This document shows, piece by piece, positions 1 through 5,672 of a stretch of 5,672 bases of DNA (positions within the stretch are counted from its first letter, which is position 1; every line of letters begins with the position of its first letter). Origin of the DNA: Bacteroidia bacterium (lineage in GTDB: Bacteria; Bacteroidota; Bacteroidia; Chitinophagales; Saprospiraceae); contig JAUIIF010000324.1 of assembly GCA_030431945.1 (NCBI GenBank), forward strand, positions 1 to 5,672, given 5' to 3'. A program made the translations under genes and the position numbers. Under the pieces are notes generated by a model. The model worked only from the letters and a program-made list of their open reading frames with translations, made no database searches and was not told the origin of the DNA.

Positions 1-107
1 CACTGGAAGCGCTTTCCATGACCTTTGTAGACAAGGGGAATGGAAACCTTGACCTGGTGGTCGGTTGGGAAAACACCATGGCCCGCCTGCCGATTATGGT
101 CAAGTAA
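1..107 (+). CDS. DUF2911 domain-containing protein, C-terminal end (partial)
   Basis: The open frame enters from the left edge (first full codon at 3) and stops at TAA 105-107, giving the last 34 residues. They include GNGNLDLVVGWENTMARLPI. A closing strand of the form 'L-x-x-x-WE-x-T-x-x-x-x-PI-x-V' is how I remember the C terminus of DUF2911 proteins, which are usually exported proteins of roughly 180-300 residues common in Bacteroidota and of unknown function. The stop is followed 36 bases later by a strong intrinsic terminator, which supports this as a real gene end. The N-terminal part, any signal peptide and the promoter lie outside the window. The family call rests on a short fragment recognised from memory. 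An alternative would be another beta-rich secreted protein. Confidence 0.66.
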   Translation, partial: LEALSMTFVDKGNGNLDLVVGWENTMARLPIMVK

Positions 108-143
108 GTCAGGAGCGTATCCTCCGACTTAGGTATAGTAATC

Positions 144-185
144 AACCGCCCCGTACAATACTATTGTACGGGGCGGTTAGTTTTT
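144..185 (+). terminator. Rho-independent terminator of the DUF2911 gene
   Basis: Two 17-base arms (144-160 and 162-178) are perfect reverse complements around a single central base, so the folded form is a 15-16 bp stem with a 3-5 base loop. The outer half of the stem is very GC-rich (CCGCCCCG/CGGGGCGG). Five T residues follow at 181-185 on the plus strand. On the minus strand no T-run follows, so it fits the plus-strand gene best. A stem this strong may also hinder minus-strand transcripts from the converging hydrolase gene, which has no other obvious terminator. Confidence 0.9.
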
Positions 186-252
186 GGGCCGGGCCCAATT
201 GGATGGTGAGACTACGTGAGTATTCTACGTGATGATTACGCGGCCTGGCTGA

Positions 253-1506
253 TTAACGCAGCAGAGAAAGGCCAACGGCCGTTCGTGGCTTGAAACCTTC
301 CCAGCCTTCCTTGGGGGGTGTTGCGGGCAGGTCAAGGTATTTACCGTAGCTGGTCTCCGCCTTTAGTTTCAGACCGAGGAAAGCGGTGATGAAGTGTTGG
401 TTAACATTGTTCATCCGGCGGGTATCCCAGACCGAATCGGCGTAACGGAGGTATTCGTCAAGGTGAAGTCCGGGAGCGAGTGCTGCTGCTGGTGGCGGGT
501 TGGGCGCAACGTTGTGGCGGGCCCCCGCAAAGGTGAGCAGGTAGCGCTCCGTATTCGCTGCTCCTTCATAAATGGCCTTTATCCCGGTGTCGTAGCCGGA
601 AATATCATCTTCGCTTCCGGCAATGAAGAAAGTAGGTACGCTGAGTCCCTGCAGGCCTGCCTCATCCCAAACACCGATGGTTTTACCCCAGGGAGCGAGC
701 GCAACGACAGCTTTGACCCGCGGGTCGGCGCCCGGATAGGCTTCCTTGCCGATCAGGTGACGATCGATTATTTTGGTACCGCCGTTTTGGGCGGAGAAGA
801 AATTGCCGAATCGCGGGCTATAGCCCGCACCGGCAACGTTGAGGACACCGTAGCCCCCCATGGAGTAGCCGATGATGCCGGCGTTATTTACATCAGTCAG
901 CCCCGCCAGAAAAGAGCCTGAGTCTGACTTACTGAGGCGAGCCATTTCATCGAGGGTGAAGCGTATGTCTACCGGCCGAAAGTAGAGCGTAGAGGCAAAA
1001 GGGCCGGCATTCCGGAAAGTTGATTCGGTATGTTCGATAGCTACCACTACGTAGCCTTTTGACGCCAGGTTTTCCGTGAGGTAGGTCATCAGGTACCGGG
1101 AGCCGGTATAGCCGTGGGAGATCACGACCAGCGGGTAGGGGACTTTACTGGTTTTTGGTGGCGCCTCCCGGGTTGCCCGGCCGGTGAAGGAGAAGGGGAT
1201 GATTGGGCGGGTGGTATCGGGGCTTTGTCCCATTACCTCGGAATACGAAAGTATTGCGGCTGGATCAGCGTCAGCGGGGTACCAGACTTCTACCGTCAGG
1301 GGGCGGTCATAGGTGGTCATCGTGCCGTCCACTACTCCGGCAATATTGGGCTGTCCCGGGTTGGTCAGGGTCAGGGTCCTGACCCCGACAGCGTGTTCGC
1401 CGCGGGGGGCGAGGGCGGGCGCGTCCGGCAGCAGGTCGCCGTAAACGAACTGTGCGTCAAGAATAAACGGTAAGAGTAATAGGAGCAGAAATAATTTTGT
1501 TTGCAT
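253..1506 (-). CDS. Secreted alpha/beta hydrolase, PAF acetylhydrolase / dienelactone hydrolase-like
   Basis: A 417-residue exported alpha/beta-hydrolase, probably an esterase or lipase acting in the periplasm or outside the cell. Residues 1-18 form a signal peptide (MQTK, then a leucine-rich core, ending LDA before Q19). The mature protein opens with a beta-rich segment (GVRTLTL... RPLTVEVWYPAD, about 41-79), as in predicted dienelactone hydrolases and PAF acetylhydrolases. The oxyanion-hole motif HGYTGS is at 131-136. The nucleophile elbow GYSMGG puts Ser215 as catalytic. The acid is D300 or D301 in GSEDD, and the base is H331 in GARHN. All three triad elements are present in the normal order. 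The ATG at 1506 is chosen because it places the signal peptide at the N terminus. The frame stays open upstream to a TTG at 1668, but those 54 codons encode a basic, non-signal-like stretch. No Shine-Dalgarno sequence is seen. The substrate cannot be told from sequence; polyester degradation, lipid cleavage or general esterase activity are all possible. Confidence 0.85.
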   Translation of the reverse strand: MQTKLFLLLLLLPFILDAQFVYGDLLPDAPALAPRGEHAVGVRTLTLTNPGQPNIAGVVDGTMTTYDRPLTVEVWYPADADPAAILSYSEVMGQSPDTTRPIIPFSFTGRATREAPPKTSKVPYPLVVISHGYTGSRYLMTYLTENLASKGYVVVAIEHTESTFRNAGPFASTLYFRPVDIRFTLDEMARLSKSDSGSFLAGLTDVNNAGIIGYSMGGYGVLNVAGAGYSPRFGNFFSAQNGGTKIIDRHLIGKEAYPGADPRVKAVVALAPWGKTIGVWDEAGLQGLSVPTFFIAGSEDDISGYDTGIKAIYEGAANTERYLLTFAGARHNVAPNPPPAAALAPGLHLDEYLRYADSVWDTRRMNNVNQHFITAFLGLKLKAETSYGKYLDLPATPPKEGWEGFKPRTAVGLSLLR

Positions 1507-1838
1507 TGATCGGAAGTTAGCATTGTTTGGTAAAGGGCGTTTTCCCAGGCGGTGCCGGGAAAATAATAGTTTCTGGTGCAAGCTACGCGAATAATTGAAC
1601 GATAACTGCCGGTACGAAAGGAAGGTGCATATACCCTTCATCATTTTATCCGGCGCCGGCAGTACCAATACGGTATACTCGCTAAAATGTTTGCCAGTGC
1701 AATCATTAGCAGTTACTGAACCAGCTTAGGTGGCCTGATCACAGCCATAAATCCGGCTGACGGGCAAAAAAAATGGCAAAAACCAGCTTTGGTTTTTGCC
1801 ATGGAAAAAAATAGAGTTTTAGTGGATGCTCCTGGAGC
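1507..1838. other. Intergenic region between hydrolase and DUF937-like genes
   Basis: These 332 bases contain the terminator of the DUF937-like gene at 1765-1811 and, between 1507 and 1764, the presumed leader and promoter of the hydrolase gene. I found no convincing TTG/TAnnTTTG promoter there; the closest is TTA-N17-TAGCTTG on the minus strand around 1580-1606, which is weak. There is a 10-base GC palindrome, CCGGCGCCGG, at 1650-1659. No separate gene is supported. The open frame extending the hydrolase upstream to 1668 is judged non-coding. Confidence 0.5.
1765..1811 (-). terminator. Rho-independent terminator of the DUF937-like gene
   Basis: The arms ATGGCAAAAACCA (1773-1785) and TGGTTTTTGCCAT (1790-1802) are a perfect 13-base inverted repeat around a 4-base loop (1786-1789). 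Read on the minus strand, the stem is followed by a run of T residues (the A-run at 1766-1773 of the plus strand). It begins 36 bases past the stop codon of the gene at 1839-2408. On the plus strand the stem is followed by GG and an A-run, so it would not terminate in that direction. Confidence 0.9.
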
Positions 1839-2408
1839 TTACTTAAAGAGGCCACCGAGCTTGCCAAGTAGCCCACCACCAGTGGATTTGCCTTTGTCTT
1901 GCGCATCGCCGAGCAGGTCGACGGCTTTACCGAGCAGGTCACCGGCCTCGCCACCGCCGGTCAGGTTGCCGAGCAGGCTGCCGGCATCGAGGCCCAGGGC
2001 GCTCATCATGGAGCCTGCGTCGATACCGTCGGTATCTCCGGCGGCTTGCGTTGCGCCGCCGATCTTGTTCATGATCATCGGCAGGACCAGGCTGGAGATG
2101 GTTCCGGCCATACCTTCATCGAGGCCGAGGCTGGAAGTGGCTTTACTGATGAAGTTGCCCGCAATACCTTTGTACACCATGTTTTGCAGCAGACCGCCGC
2201 CGCCAGCATCAGCACCGGATACGGCACTGGTGAGCATTCCCAGAATACCATCGACATTACCGCCGGAAATGGCACTGGTAATTCCTTCGGTTACGGACTC
2301 CTGCGCCAGCGGCAGGGTTTTTTCGGCCTGGCCGAGATCAAGACCCGTTTTTTCAGAAATTGCGGAAACAACCTGGCCCTTTACGGCATCCATAATAGAA
2401 TCTAACAT
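1839..2408 (-). CDS. DUF937-like small Gly/Leu-rich protein
   Basis: A 189-residue protein without a signal peptide, so probably cytoplasmic. The N-terminal half is helical (MLDSIMDAVKGQVVSAISEK, then TLPLAQESVTEGITSAI). A middle segment, about 70-120, is of the kind seen in DUF937/YidB-like proteins, with GLLQNMVYKGIAGNFISKA and an alanine/glycine-rich run to about 125. From about 137 the sequence becomes low-complexity, with repeated Leu-Gly steps (LGLDAGSLLGNL, DLLGKAVDLLGD, GGGLLGKLGGLFK). Bacteroidota often carry single copies of such proteins, and their function is unknown. The ATG at 2408 is chosen over an in-frame GTG at 2483 because the family typically begins with a Met-[Leu/Phe]-Asp helix and the 25 upstream codons look non-coding. 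The leader (CTAAAAAATAATCATAGC) is AT-rich with no Shine-Dalgarno. A terminator follows directly, so this is probably a one-gene unit or the last gene of a transcript. The family assignment is by pattern only. Confidence 0.78.
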   Translation of the reverse strand: MLDSIMDAVKGQVVSAISEKTGLDLGQAEKTLPLAQESVTEGITSAISGGNVDGILGMLTSAVSGADAGGGGLLQNMVYKGIAGNFISKATSSLGLDEGMAGTISSLVLPMIMNKIGGATQAAGDTDGIDAGSMMSALGLDAGSLLGNLTGGGEAGDLLGKAVDLLGDAQDKGKSTGGGLLGKLGGLFK

Positions 2409-2702
2409 GCTATGATTATTTTTTAGCGGTGGACTGGCAACACTACCAGTTGAAAAATGAAAAGTGATGCTTTCACTCTGCACCGTTGTGACGGGCCAAA
2501 TTTGATTTGGTCATCTTTTTTCTGCTAACTTTTTATTTTTTGCTCACACAAAGGGCGGACCTCCCGCTGGTTGTCGGCTGCAAAGTTGGTTGGGTATAGA
2601 GGCTCCGCGCCCTGAATCCTGGCCTGAAAAGACTGGTTGGGGGGTGACTGTTCCGGAATCCTGTTTCCGGGATCAGGCAGCACTTCGGCAGGGTAAGAAC
2701 GG
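2409..2702. other. Intergenic region upstream of the DUF937-like gene
   Basis: These 294 bases lie between the glycosyltransferase stop and the DUF937-like start. They hold a T-rich tract (about 2514-2551 on the plus strand) and three short inverted repeats: ACTGG/CCAGT at 2433-2450, CCAAAT/ATTTGG at 2496-2510, and CCGGAA/TTCCGG at 2653-2670. The last lies 33 bases beyond the glycosyltransferase stop but has no T-run, so it is at best a weak terminator. Two partial TAnnTTTG-like boxes occur on the minus strand (TAGTGTTG at 2438-2445, CAAATTTG at 2497-2504), neither with a well-spaced TTG. No open frame here looks coding. Confidence 0.45.
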
Positions 2703-4346
2703 TTATTCCTTCAATTGGTAAATACCGACGGTGAGATGGCCCCCGGGTTTAATTTCCACCACTGGTCTGGCGAAGTGTTCTTCCCGGTCGCGGACCATGA
2801 ACCGGGTATTGCCCCAGATGAAGTTGGTGGCGAGGTAATCCGCTTTATGCCAGGCACCTTCCAGGCGGAGTTTGGCCTTGGCTGCGGGGGGCAGGGCATT
2901 GTAATTATCATTACACGGCCAGACCTCACACTTGATCGACCGGACTTCGCCGTCAGGTATTTGCTCCGCTAGCTCCAGGAAAGCTTCCCGGAAACCGACT
3001 CCCCAGTAATCCATATCAAAACGAACCATCAGGGGCTTGCCCTGGATGGCCAGATTAAAGTAGACGTACTGGTGAGGGTGATAGATAACCATGGTGACGG
3101 CAGTAATGCACAACCCCGCTCCTAAAACCACGGCCGGCACCCGCGTCCGCGCCCAGGTCTGAATACCCCCTGGTGATTGTATTTTCTGCTTCTCCTTTCT
3201 GAGCGCCCACTTTTTCTCGGCCCATTCGAACCCAACCAGCAGCAGGTACACGAAGCCGGGATAGACGAAATGGAGGTGCCGCCAGCCATTGTAGAGTGTG
3301 GACCCCAGTAAGATGACCACCAGAATGGGCCCGACGGAAAGGCCGAGCTGGGCGAAGTCGAGCAATTGTTGTTCAGACTGCCAAAAGCGGAACGAGCGCA
3401 GGTTAATGATCATATCTCTGAGCGTCGCGTAGAGGCCCGTAAAGATGAAGAGGAGGTAAATGATGGGGGTAGTGATCAGTATCCAGGCAGGAATGTAATA
3501 GGCGGGCAGGTCAAGCGCACTGAGGCGGTCGCCAAAAAGATAAACGTAGCTGTCCCAGTCAAAAGCGGACATTTCGGTAAAGGCAGCAATCAGTCTGCTC
3601 AAGGTGTCCTCCCATAAATAAGGGAAGAAGGGAATCATGAAGGCGATGGACAGCGGCAAGTAGGTTGCCAGCCAGAAGAAATTTCTGGTCCGCGCTTTCC
3701 GTTCCCGCAGCAGCTCCCAGCCAAGGATCAGGGCCGTGGTCATCGGGACGATCAGGGCCGGTAGTCTGGTATTCAAGGCAAGTCCGGTGGCCAGGGCATG
3801 GAAGACCAGGTTTCGCCAGGTCCGGTACTGGAGGAACCGCAGGAGGGTGAAAACGCTGATGAGGTAAAAGACCAGCAGGATGTGATCTTTGGGGTTGTAA
3901 AAAGCGTTGGCAAAAATGCGGGGGCTGAGTACCAGGGCGAGGGTGCCGAGGAGCGGGTACCAGGCCTGGTCCGGAAATCGTAAGCGTAGCGTGCGGTAAA
4001 AGTAAAGGCAGGCCAACCAGAATAACCCGAAATTCAGCCAGTGACGGAGTTGGTAGTAGTGGTACGGGTCATCTTCGTACCCGAGGGACTGCTCCAGTAA
4101 ATTAGCCGTTATTTGGTAGACCATCCCGTAGTTGGCCCACTGATAGTCTTCGAGGTCCCATTTAGGCTCCAGTGCTTTATGGTCAGTGAAGCCAAGTTTT
4201 TCAGCAGCGTAGTCGATGGAGACCCGGCCGTGGCGGCGCTGGATGGACTCATCCCAGCTGATGCCGTAGTCGTCCAGAATCCAGCCGCCCAGCAGCAGCA
4301 GGGCGAGGAAGAAGCCAATTGGATACCAGACGTGGAATTTTGGCAT
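2703..4346 (-). CDS. Polytopic membrane glycosyltransferase, ArnT/PMT-like (GT-C fold)
   Basis: A 547-residue inner-membrane protein with about ten to twelve predicted hydrophobic segments (around 8-24, 103-118, 129-146, 156-172, 178-192, 194-211, 222-242, 282-308, 332-352, 358-373, 403-422), then a soluble C-terminal domain of about 120 residues. The first loop after helix 1 carries DDYGISWDE (25-33). An acidic motif at that place is the hallmark of GT-C enzymes, which take the sugar from a polyprenyl- or dolichyl-phosphate carrier. Further motifs that look conserved are SPRIFANAFYNPKD (141-154, ending in an acidic residue), NGWRHLHFVYPG (353-364), HPHQYVYFN (423-431) and DMDYWG (444-449). 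The start at 4346 gives a short polar N terminus before helix 1. It begins 59 bases downstream of the flavoprotein stop, with no clear promoter or terminator between, so co-transcription is plausible. Acceptor and donor cannot be read from sequence. Lipid, glycan or protein modification are all possible. Confidence 0.75.
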   Translation of the reverse strand: MPKFHVWYPIGFFLALLLLGGWILDDYGISWDESIQRRHGRVSIDYAAEKLGFTDHKALEPKWDLEDYQWANYGMVYQITANLLEQSLGYEDDPYHYYQLRHWLNFGLFWLACLYFYRTLRLRFPDQAWYPLLGTLALVLSPRIFANAFYNPKDHILLVFYLISVFTLLRFLQYRTWRNLVFHALATGLALNTRLPALIVPMTTALILGWELLRERKARTRNFFWLATYLPLSIAFMIPFFPYLWEDTLSRLIAAFTEMSAFDWDSYVYLFGDRLSALDLPAYYIPAWILITTPIIYLLFIFTGLYATLRDMIINLRSFRFWQSEQQLLDFAQLGLSVGPILVVILLGSTLYNGWRHLHFVYPGFVYLLLVGFEWAEKKWALRKEKQKIQSPGGIQTWARTRVPAVVLGAGLCITAVTMVIYHPHQYVYFNLAIQGKPLMVRFDMDYWGVGFREAFLELAEQIPDGEVRSIKCEVWPCNDNYNALPPAAKAKLRLEGAWHKADYLATNFIWGNTRFMVRDREEHFARPVVEIKPGGHLTVGIYQLKE

Positions 4347-4405
4347 GGAAAAATCGGATTTGCTTACTTATTGACGGCAGCGAAGGTAAGCGATATGGCA
4401 GGGTT

Positions 4406-4909
4406 TTAGGGTAAGAGGTCTACGGCGGCCTGCAGCAGGGCCTGCTGGTCTCCGGGAGCCAGATCACCGGAGGCAAGGAAGGTTACCTCCTGCTGGTAGA
4501 GCGGACTTTCGGCAACGACATTTGCCTTGAGTGCCTGTAGCGACCAGAGCAGGGACTGCCTTGCCCGGTCTCCCCGGGGAGGGTGGGGGGTGAAGCTAAA
4601 AACAAGGACGGGCTTTCCGGACAGCTCGCCGGAAGAAGCGAGCCAGTCCAGGGCATTTTTCAGTACTCCCGGCAGGTTGTGCAAATAAGCAGGGGTGCTG
4701 AAGGTAAGGGCAGTTGCCCGGGCGACATCACTGCGCCACTGAAGAACCGCTTCGGGCCAGGGAGCACGGTCGCGTTCCGGCTGGAAAATGGGGAGGTTGG
4801 CCAGGTAACCTGCTTCGGTGACTTCGCCAGGATACAAGTTGCCCGTCGCCCGCAACAATCGTGAATTGGCGCTATCGGAGCGGGGAGACCCTGATACGAG
4901 CAGCAGCAT
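4406..4909 (-). CDS. NADPH-dependent FMN reductase-like flavoprotein
   Basis: A 167-residue cytoplasmic flavodoxin-fold protein of the NADPH-dependent FMN reductase family. Members bind FMN and use NAD(P)H to reduce flavin, quinones, azo compounds or metals. After the first beta strand (MLLLV) comes the FMN phosphate loop GSPRSDSANSRLL (7-19). The second family signature, TPAYLHNLPGVLKNALDWLA (72-91), contacts the isoalloxazine ring, and its 'P-G-x-LKNA-x-DW' core is intact. A third strand, PVLVFSFTPHPPRG (100-113), takes the place of the usual 'K-P-v-x-x-i-s-x-S-x-G-x-x-G', with a proline-rich variant where many members have small residues. The protein is slightly shorter than the usual 175-190. 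Its ATG overlaps the stop codon of the upstream acidic-protein gene by one base (TAATG), indicating translational coupling. The physiological substrate is unknown. Confidence 0.85.
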   Translation of the reverse strand: MLLLVSGSPRSDSANSRLLRATGNLYPGEVTEAGYLANLPIFQPERDRAPWPEAVLQWRSDVARATALTFSTPAYLHNLPGVLKNALDWLASSGELSGKPVLVFSFTPHPPRGDRARQSLLWSLQALKANVVAESPLYQQEVTFLASGDLAPGDQQALLQAAVDLLP

Positions 4910-5262
4910 TAATCATCATCGTCAAGGTCTTCATCCGCTAGCTCGTCCGGATCGATGTCTGCCTCTTCGATGTCGTCATCGTCGTACTTTTCGGCGTACT
5001 CATCACGGACGTCGTCCAGCAAATTGCCGTCGTCATCGTAATCGTCGTCGTCATCGATAATTTCAAGGGCCTCCGATTTTGTCATGCGGATGAGGTAGTA
5101 CTTTTCCTCCGTTTCGAAGGGCAGGGCACTGGTCAGCCGACCGTTTACATCCGTAAAGCGGATGAGGTTCTTGGCGAACCCTTCCGGATAATGCAGCTTA
5201 ATCTGTTCGAGAACGTCGTCGTCAAGCTTCTCGTAGTTTTTAATAACTCGTGGTTTGCTCAT
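4909..5262 (-). CDS. Conserved Bacteroidota hypothetical protein with poly-aspartate C-terminal tail
   Basis: A 117-residue protein with no signal peptide or membrane segment. Residues 1-68 form a compact mixed-charge domain: MSKPRVIKNYEKLDDDVLEQ, then HYPEGFAKNLIRFT and a hairpin-like ALPFETEEKYYLIRM. Residues 70-117 are extremely acidic (24 Asp and 6 Glu among 48) and probably disordered, for example DDDDDYDDDG and a terminal DDDD. I recall similar short acidic proteins, with the same 'KPRVIK-x-YEKL' opening, as widespread in Bacteroidota and left as hypothetical; some automated annotations attach unrelated names. The aspartate codons mix GAT and GAC. The ATG at 5262 lies 42 bases downstream of a good Bacteroidota-type promoter, with no Shine-Dalgarno. 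The stop overlaps the flavoprotein start by one base. The function is unknown: metal binding, a chaperone-like role or mimicry of nucleic acid are only possibilities. Confidence 0.82.
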   Translation of the reverse strand: MSKPRVIKNYEKLDDDVLEQIKLHYPEGFAKNLIRFTDVNGRLTSALPFETEEKYYLIRMTKSEALEIIDDDDDYDDDGNLLDDVRDEYAEKYDDDDIEEADIDPDELADEDLDDDD

Positions 5263-5303
5263 GGGAGTAAAAGGGTTGATTCTAAAGTTGGTTTATCCTG
5301 GAG

Positions 5304-5333
5304 CAATATTAGGGTGGGTTTTGGAAAAAGCAA
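5304..5333 (-). promoter_or_regulatory. Bacteroidota-type promoter upstream of the acidic-protein gene
   Basis: On the minus strand, TTG (plus-strand CAA at 5331-5333) is followed after 19 bases by TAATATTG (5311 down to 5304). The known Bacteroidota primary-sigma consensus is TTTG, 19-21 bases, TAnnTTTG. The -7 box matches at all but one fixed position and the spacing is right. Transcription would start near 5298 and leave a leader of about 35 bases before the ATG at 5262. It lies in the gap after the ABC transporter gene and would drive the acidic-protein/flavoprotein pair. Confidence 0.5.
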
Positions 5334-5403
5334 GGGGAAAACGCCTTCCATTCTGCAAAATATTTTCCAAGTTCGTAACGAAAGTACACGCAACGGACTA
5401 AAC

Positions 5404-5672
5404 TTACCGGGTGAATTGCCGGGCCGCCACTAATTTTTTGCCCATTTCACTCTTTGGATGGCGCAAAATATGACCGGCCTCTCCTCTTTCCACAATTCTG
5501 CCACTGTCCATAATCAGTACACTGTCAGCCCATTCAGCGACCACTTCCAGGTCATGACTGATGAAAAGCAGGCCGAATTTTCTTTTTCGGCGGAGTCGGT
5601 CCAATAAAGCAAGAATATCTTTTCTCAGGGGAGCATCGAGGGCGGAAACGGACTCGTCCGCGATCAGGATGG
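5404..5672 (-). CDS. ABC transporter ATP-binding protein, oligopeptide/dipeptide type, C-terminal part (partial)
   Basis: The frame enters from the right edge and ends at TAA (5406-5404), giving 88 full codons. It opens with the Walker B and D-loop ILIADESVSALD (about 5670-5635); the aspartate and the catalytic glutamate are intact. The H-switch FISHDLEVV follows, with its histidine at about 5556-5554. Then come ADSVLIMDSGRIVERGEAGHIL and a short tail beginning with HP. The order and wording match ATPases of the peptide-import group (Opp/Dpp/Gsi/Yej-like), which energise uptake from the cytoplasmic face of the membrane. The usual 'DEP' or 'DEA' of that group is 'DES' here. The tail is short compared with single-domain Opp/Dpp ATPases, which could mean this is the second half of a fused two-domain ATPase; the missing 5' part would decide. 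No clear terminator follows the stop. Confidence 0.85.
   Translation of the reverse strand, partial: ILIADESVSALDAPLRKDILALLDRLRRKRKFGLLFISHDLEVVAEWADSVLIMDSGRIVERGEAGHILRHPKSEMGKKLVAARQFTR

Noticed and set aside
212..232. Direct repeat CTACGTGA at 212-219 and 225-232
   Set aside because: Two 8-base copies 13 bases apart, downstream of both converging genes, have no evident role and could be chance.
394..921. Plus-strand open frame of 175 codons opposite the hydrolase
   Set aside because: It lies wholly inside the well-supported hydrolase gene with its intact triad, and its product has no recognisable motif.
1507..1668. N-terminal extension of the hydrolase to a TTG start
   Set aside because: It would bury a clear signal peptide inside the protein, and the extension has the look of translated intergenic DNA.
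1789..2415. Plus-strand open frames of 208 and 168 codons opposite the DUF937-like gene
   Set aside because: They are shadows of the real minus-strand gene. The proline/serine-rich product is what antisense reading of Gly/Leu/Ala codons gives, one frame starts within the terminator hairpin, and there is no leader or domain.
2433..2510. Short inverted repeats with partial TAnnTTTG boxes upstream of the DUF937-like gene, considered as operator and promoter
   Set aside because: The arms are only 5-6 bases and no TTG sits 19-21 bases upstream of either box. This is within what chance would give in AT-rich DNA.
2653..2670. CCGGAA/TTCCGG hairpin after the glycosyltransferase gene, considered as a terminator
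   Set aside because: The stem is only 6 bp with a 6-base loop, and no T-run follows on the minus strand.
4818..5060. Plus-strand frame encoding an Arg/His-rich peptide that resembles a nucleic-acid-binding tail
   Set aside because: It is the antisense of the poly-aspartate codons. The Arg/His richness is a direct consequence of reading GAT/GAC repeats on the other strand.
5357..5382. Palindromes AAAATATTTT (5357-5366) and TTCGT-A-ACGAA (5372-5382) between the ABC gene and the acidic-protein gene, considered as an operator or terminator
   Set aside because: Both are short and AT-rich and do not form a stable stem. The better promoter lies downstream, and no regulator gene is nearby to suggest an operator.

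Overview
The window looks like an ordinary chromosomal stretch of a Bacteroidota bacterium, possibly a moderately GC-rich Saprospiria/Lewinella-like lineage (the lineage is inference). Three things point there: the tail of a DUF2911 protein, a small acidic protein of a type I know only from Bacteroidota, and start codons with AT-rich leaders instead of Shine-Dalgarno sequences. One good TTG-N19-TAnnTTTG-like promoter also fits. I see no rRNA, tRNA, CRISPR array, insertion sequence or phage gene.

Layout. At the left edge the last 34 codons of a plus-strand DUF2911 protein end at 107, followed by a strong intrinsic terminator (144-185). Everything else is on the minus strand. Read in the direction of transcription, from right to left, the genes are: the C-terminal part of a peptide-type ABC transporter ATPase (5404-5672, running off the window); a 117-residue protein with a poly-aspartate tail (4909-5262); an NADPH-dependent FMN reductase-like flavoprotein (4406-4909); a membrane glycosyltransferase of the ArnT/PMT (GT-C) type (2703-4346); a small Gly/Leu-rich DUF937-like protein (1839-2408) with its own terminator (1765-1811); and a secreted alpha/beta hydrolase related to PAF acetylhydrolase/dienelactone hydrolase (253-1506), which converges on the DUF2911 gene.

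How the genes relate. The acidic protein and the flavoprotein overlap by one base (TAATG), so they are very probably co-transcribed and translationally coupled from the promoter at 5304-5333. The glycosyltransferase starts 59 bases after the flavoprotein and may belong to the same transcript. The DUF937-like gene and the hydrolase are separated by a terminator and are probably independent units. I see no common pathway linking these genes. No clearly new multi-gene system is visible. The acidic-protein/flavoprotein pair is the item most worth a second look.
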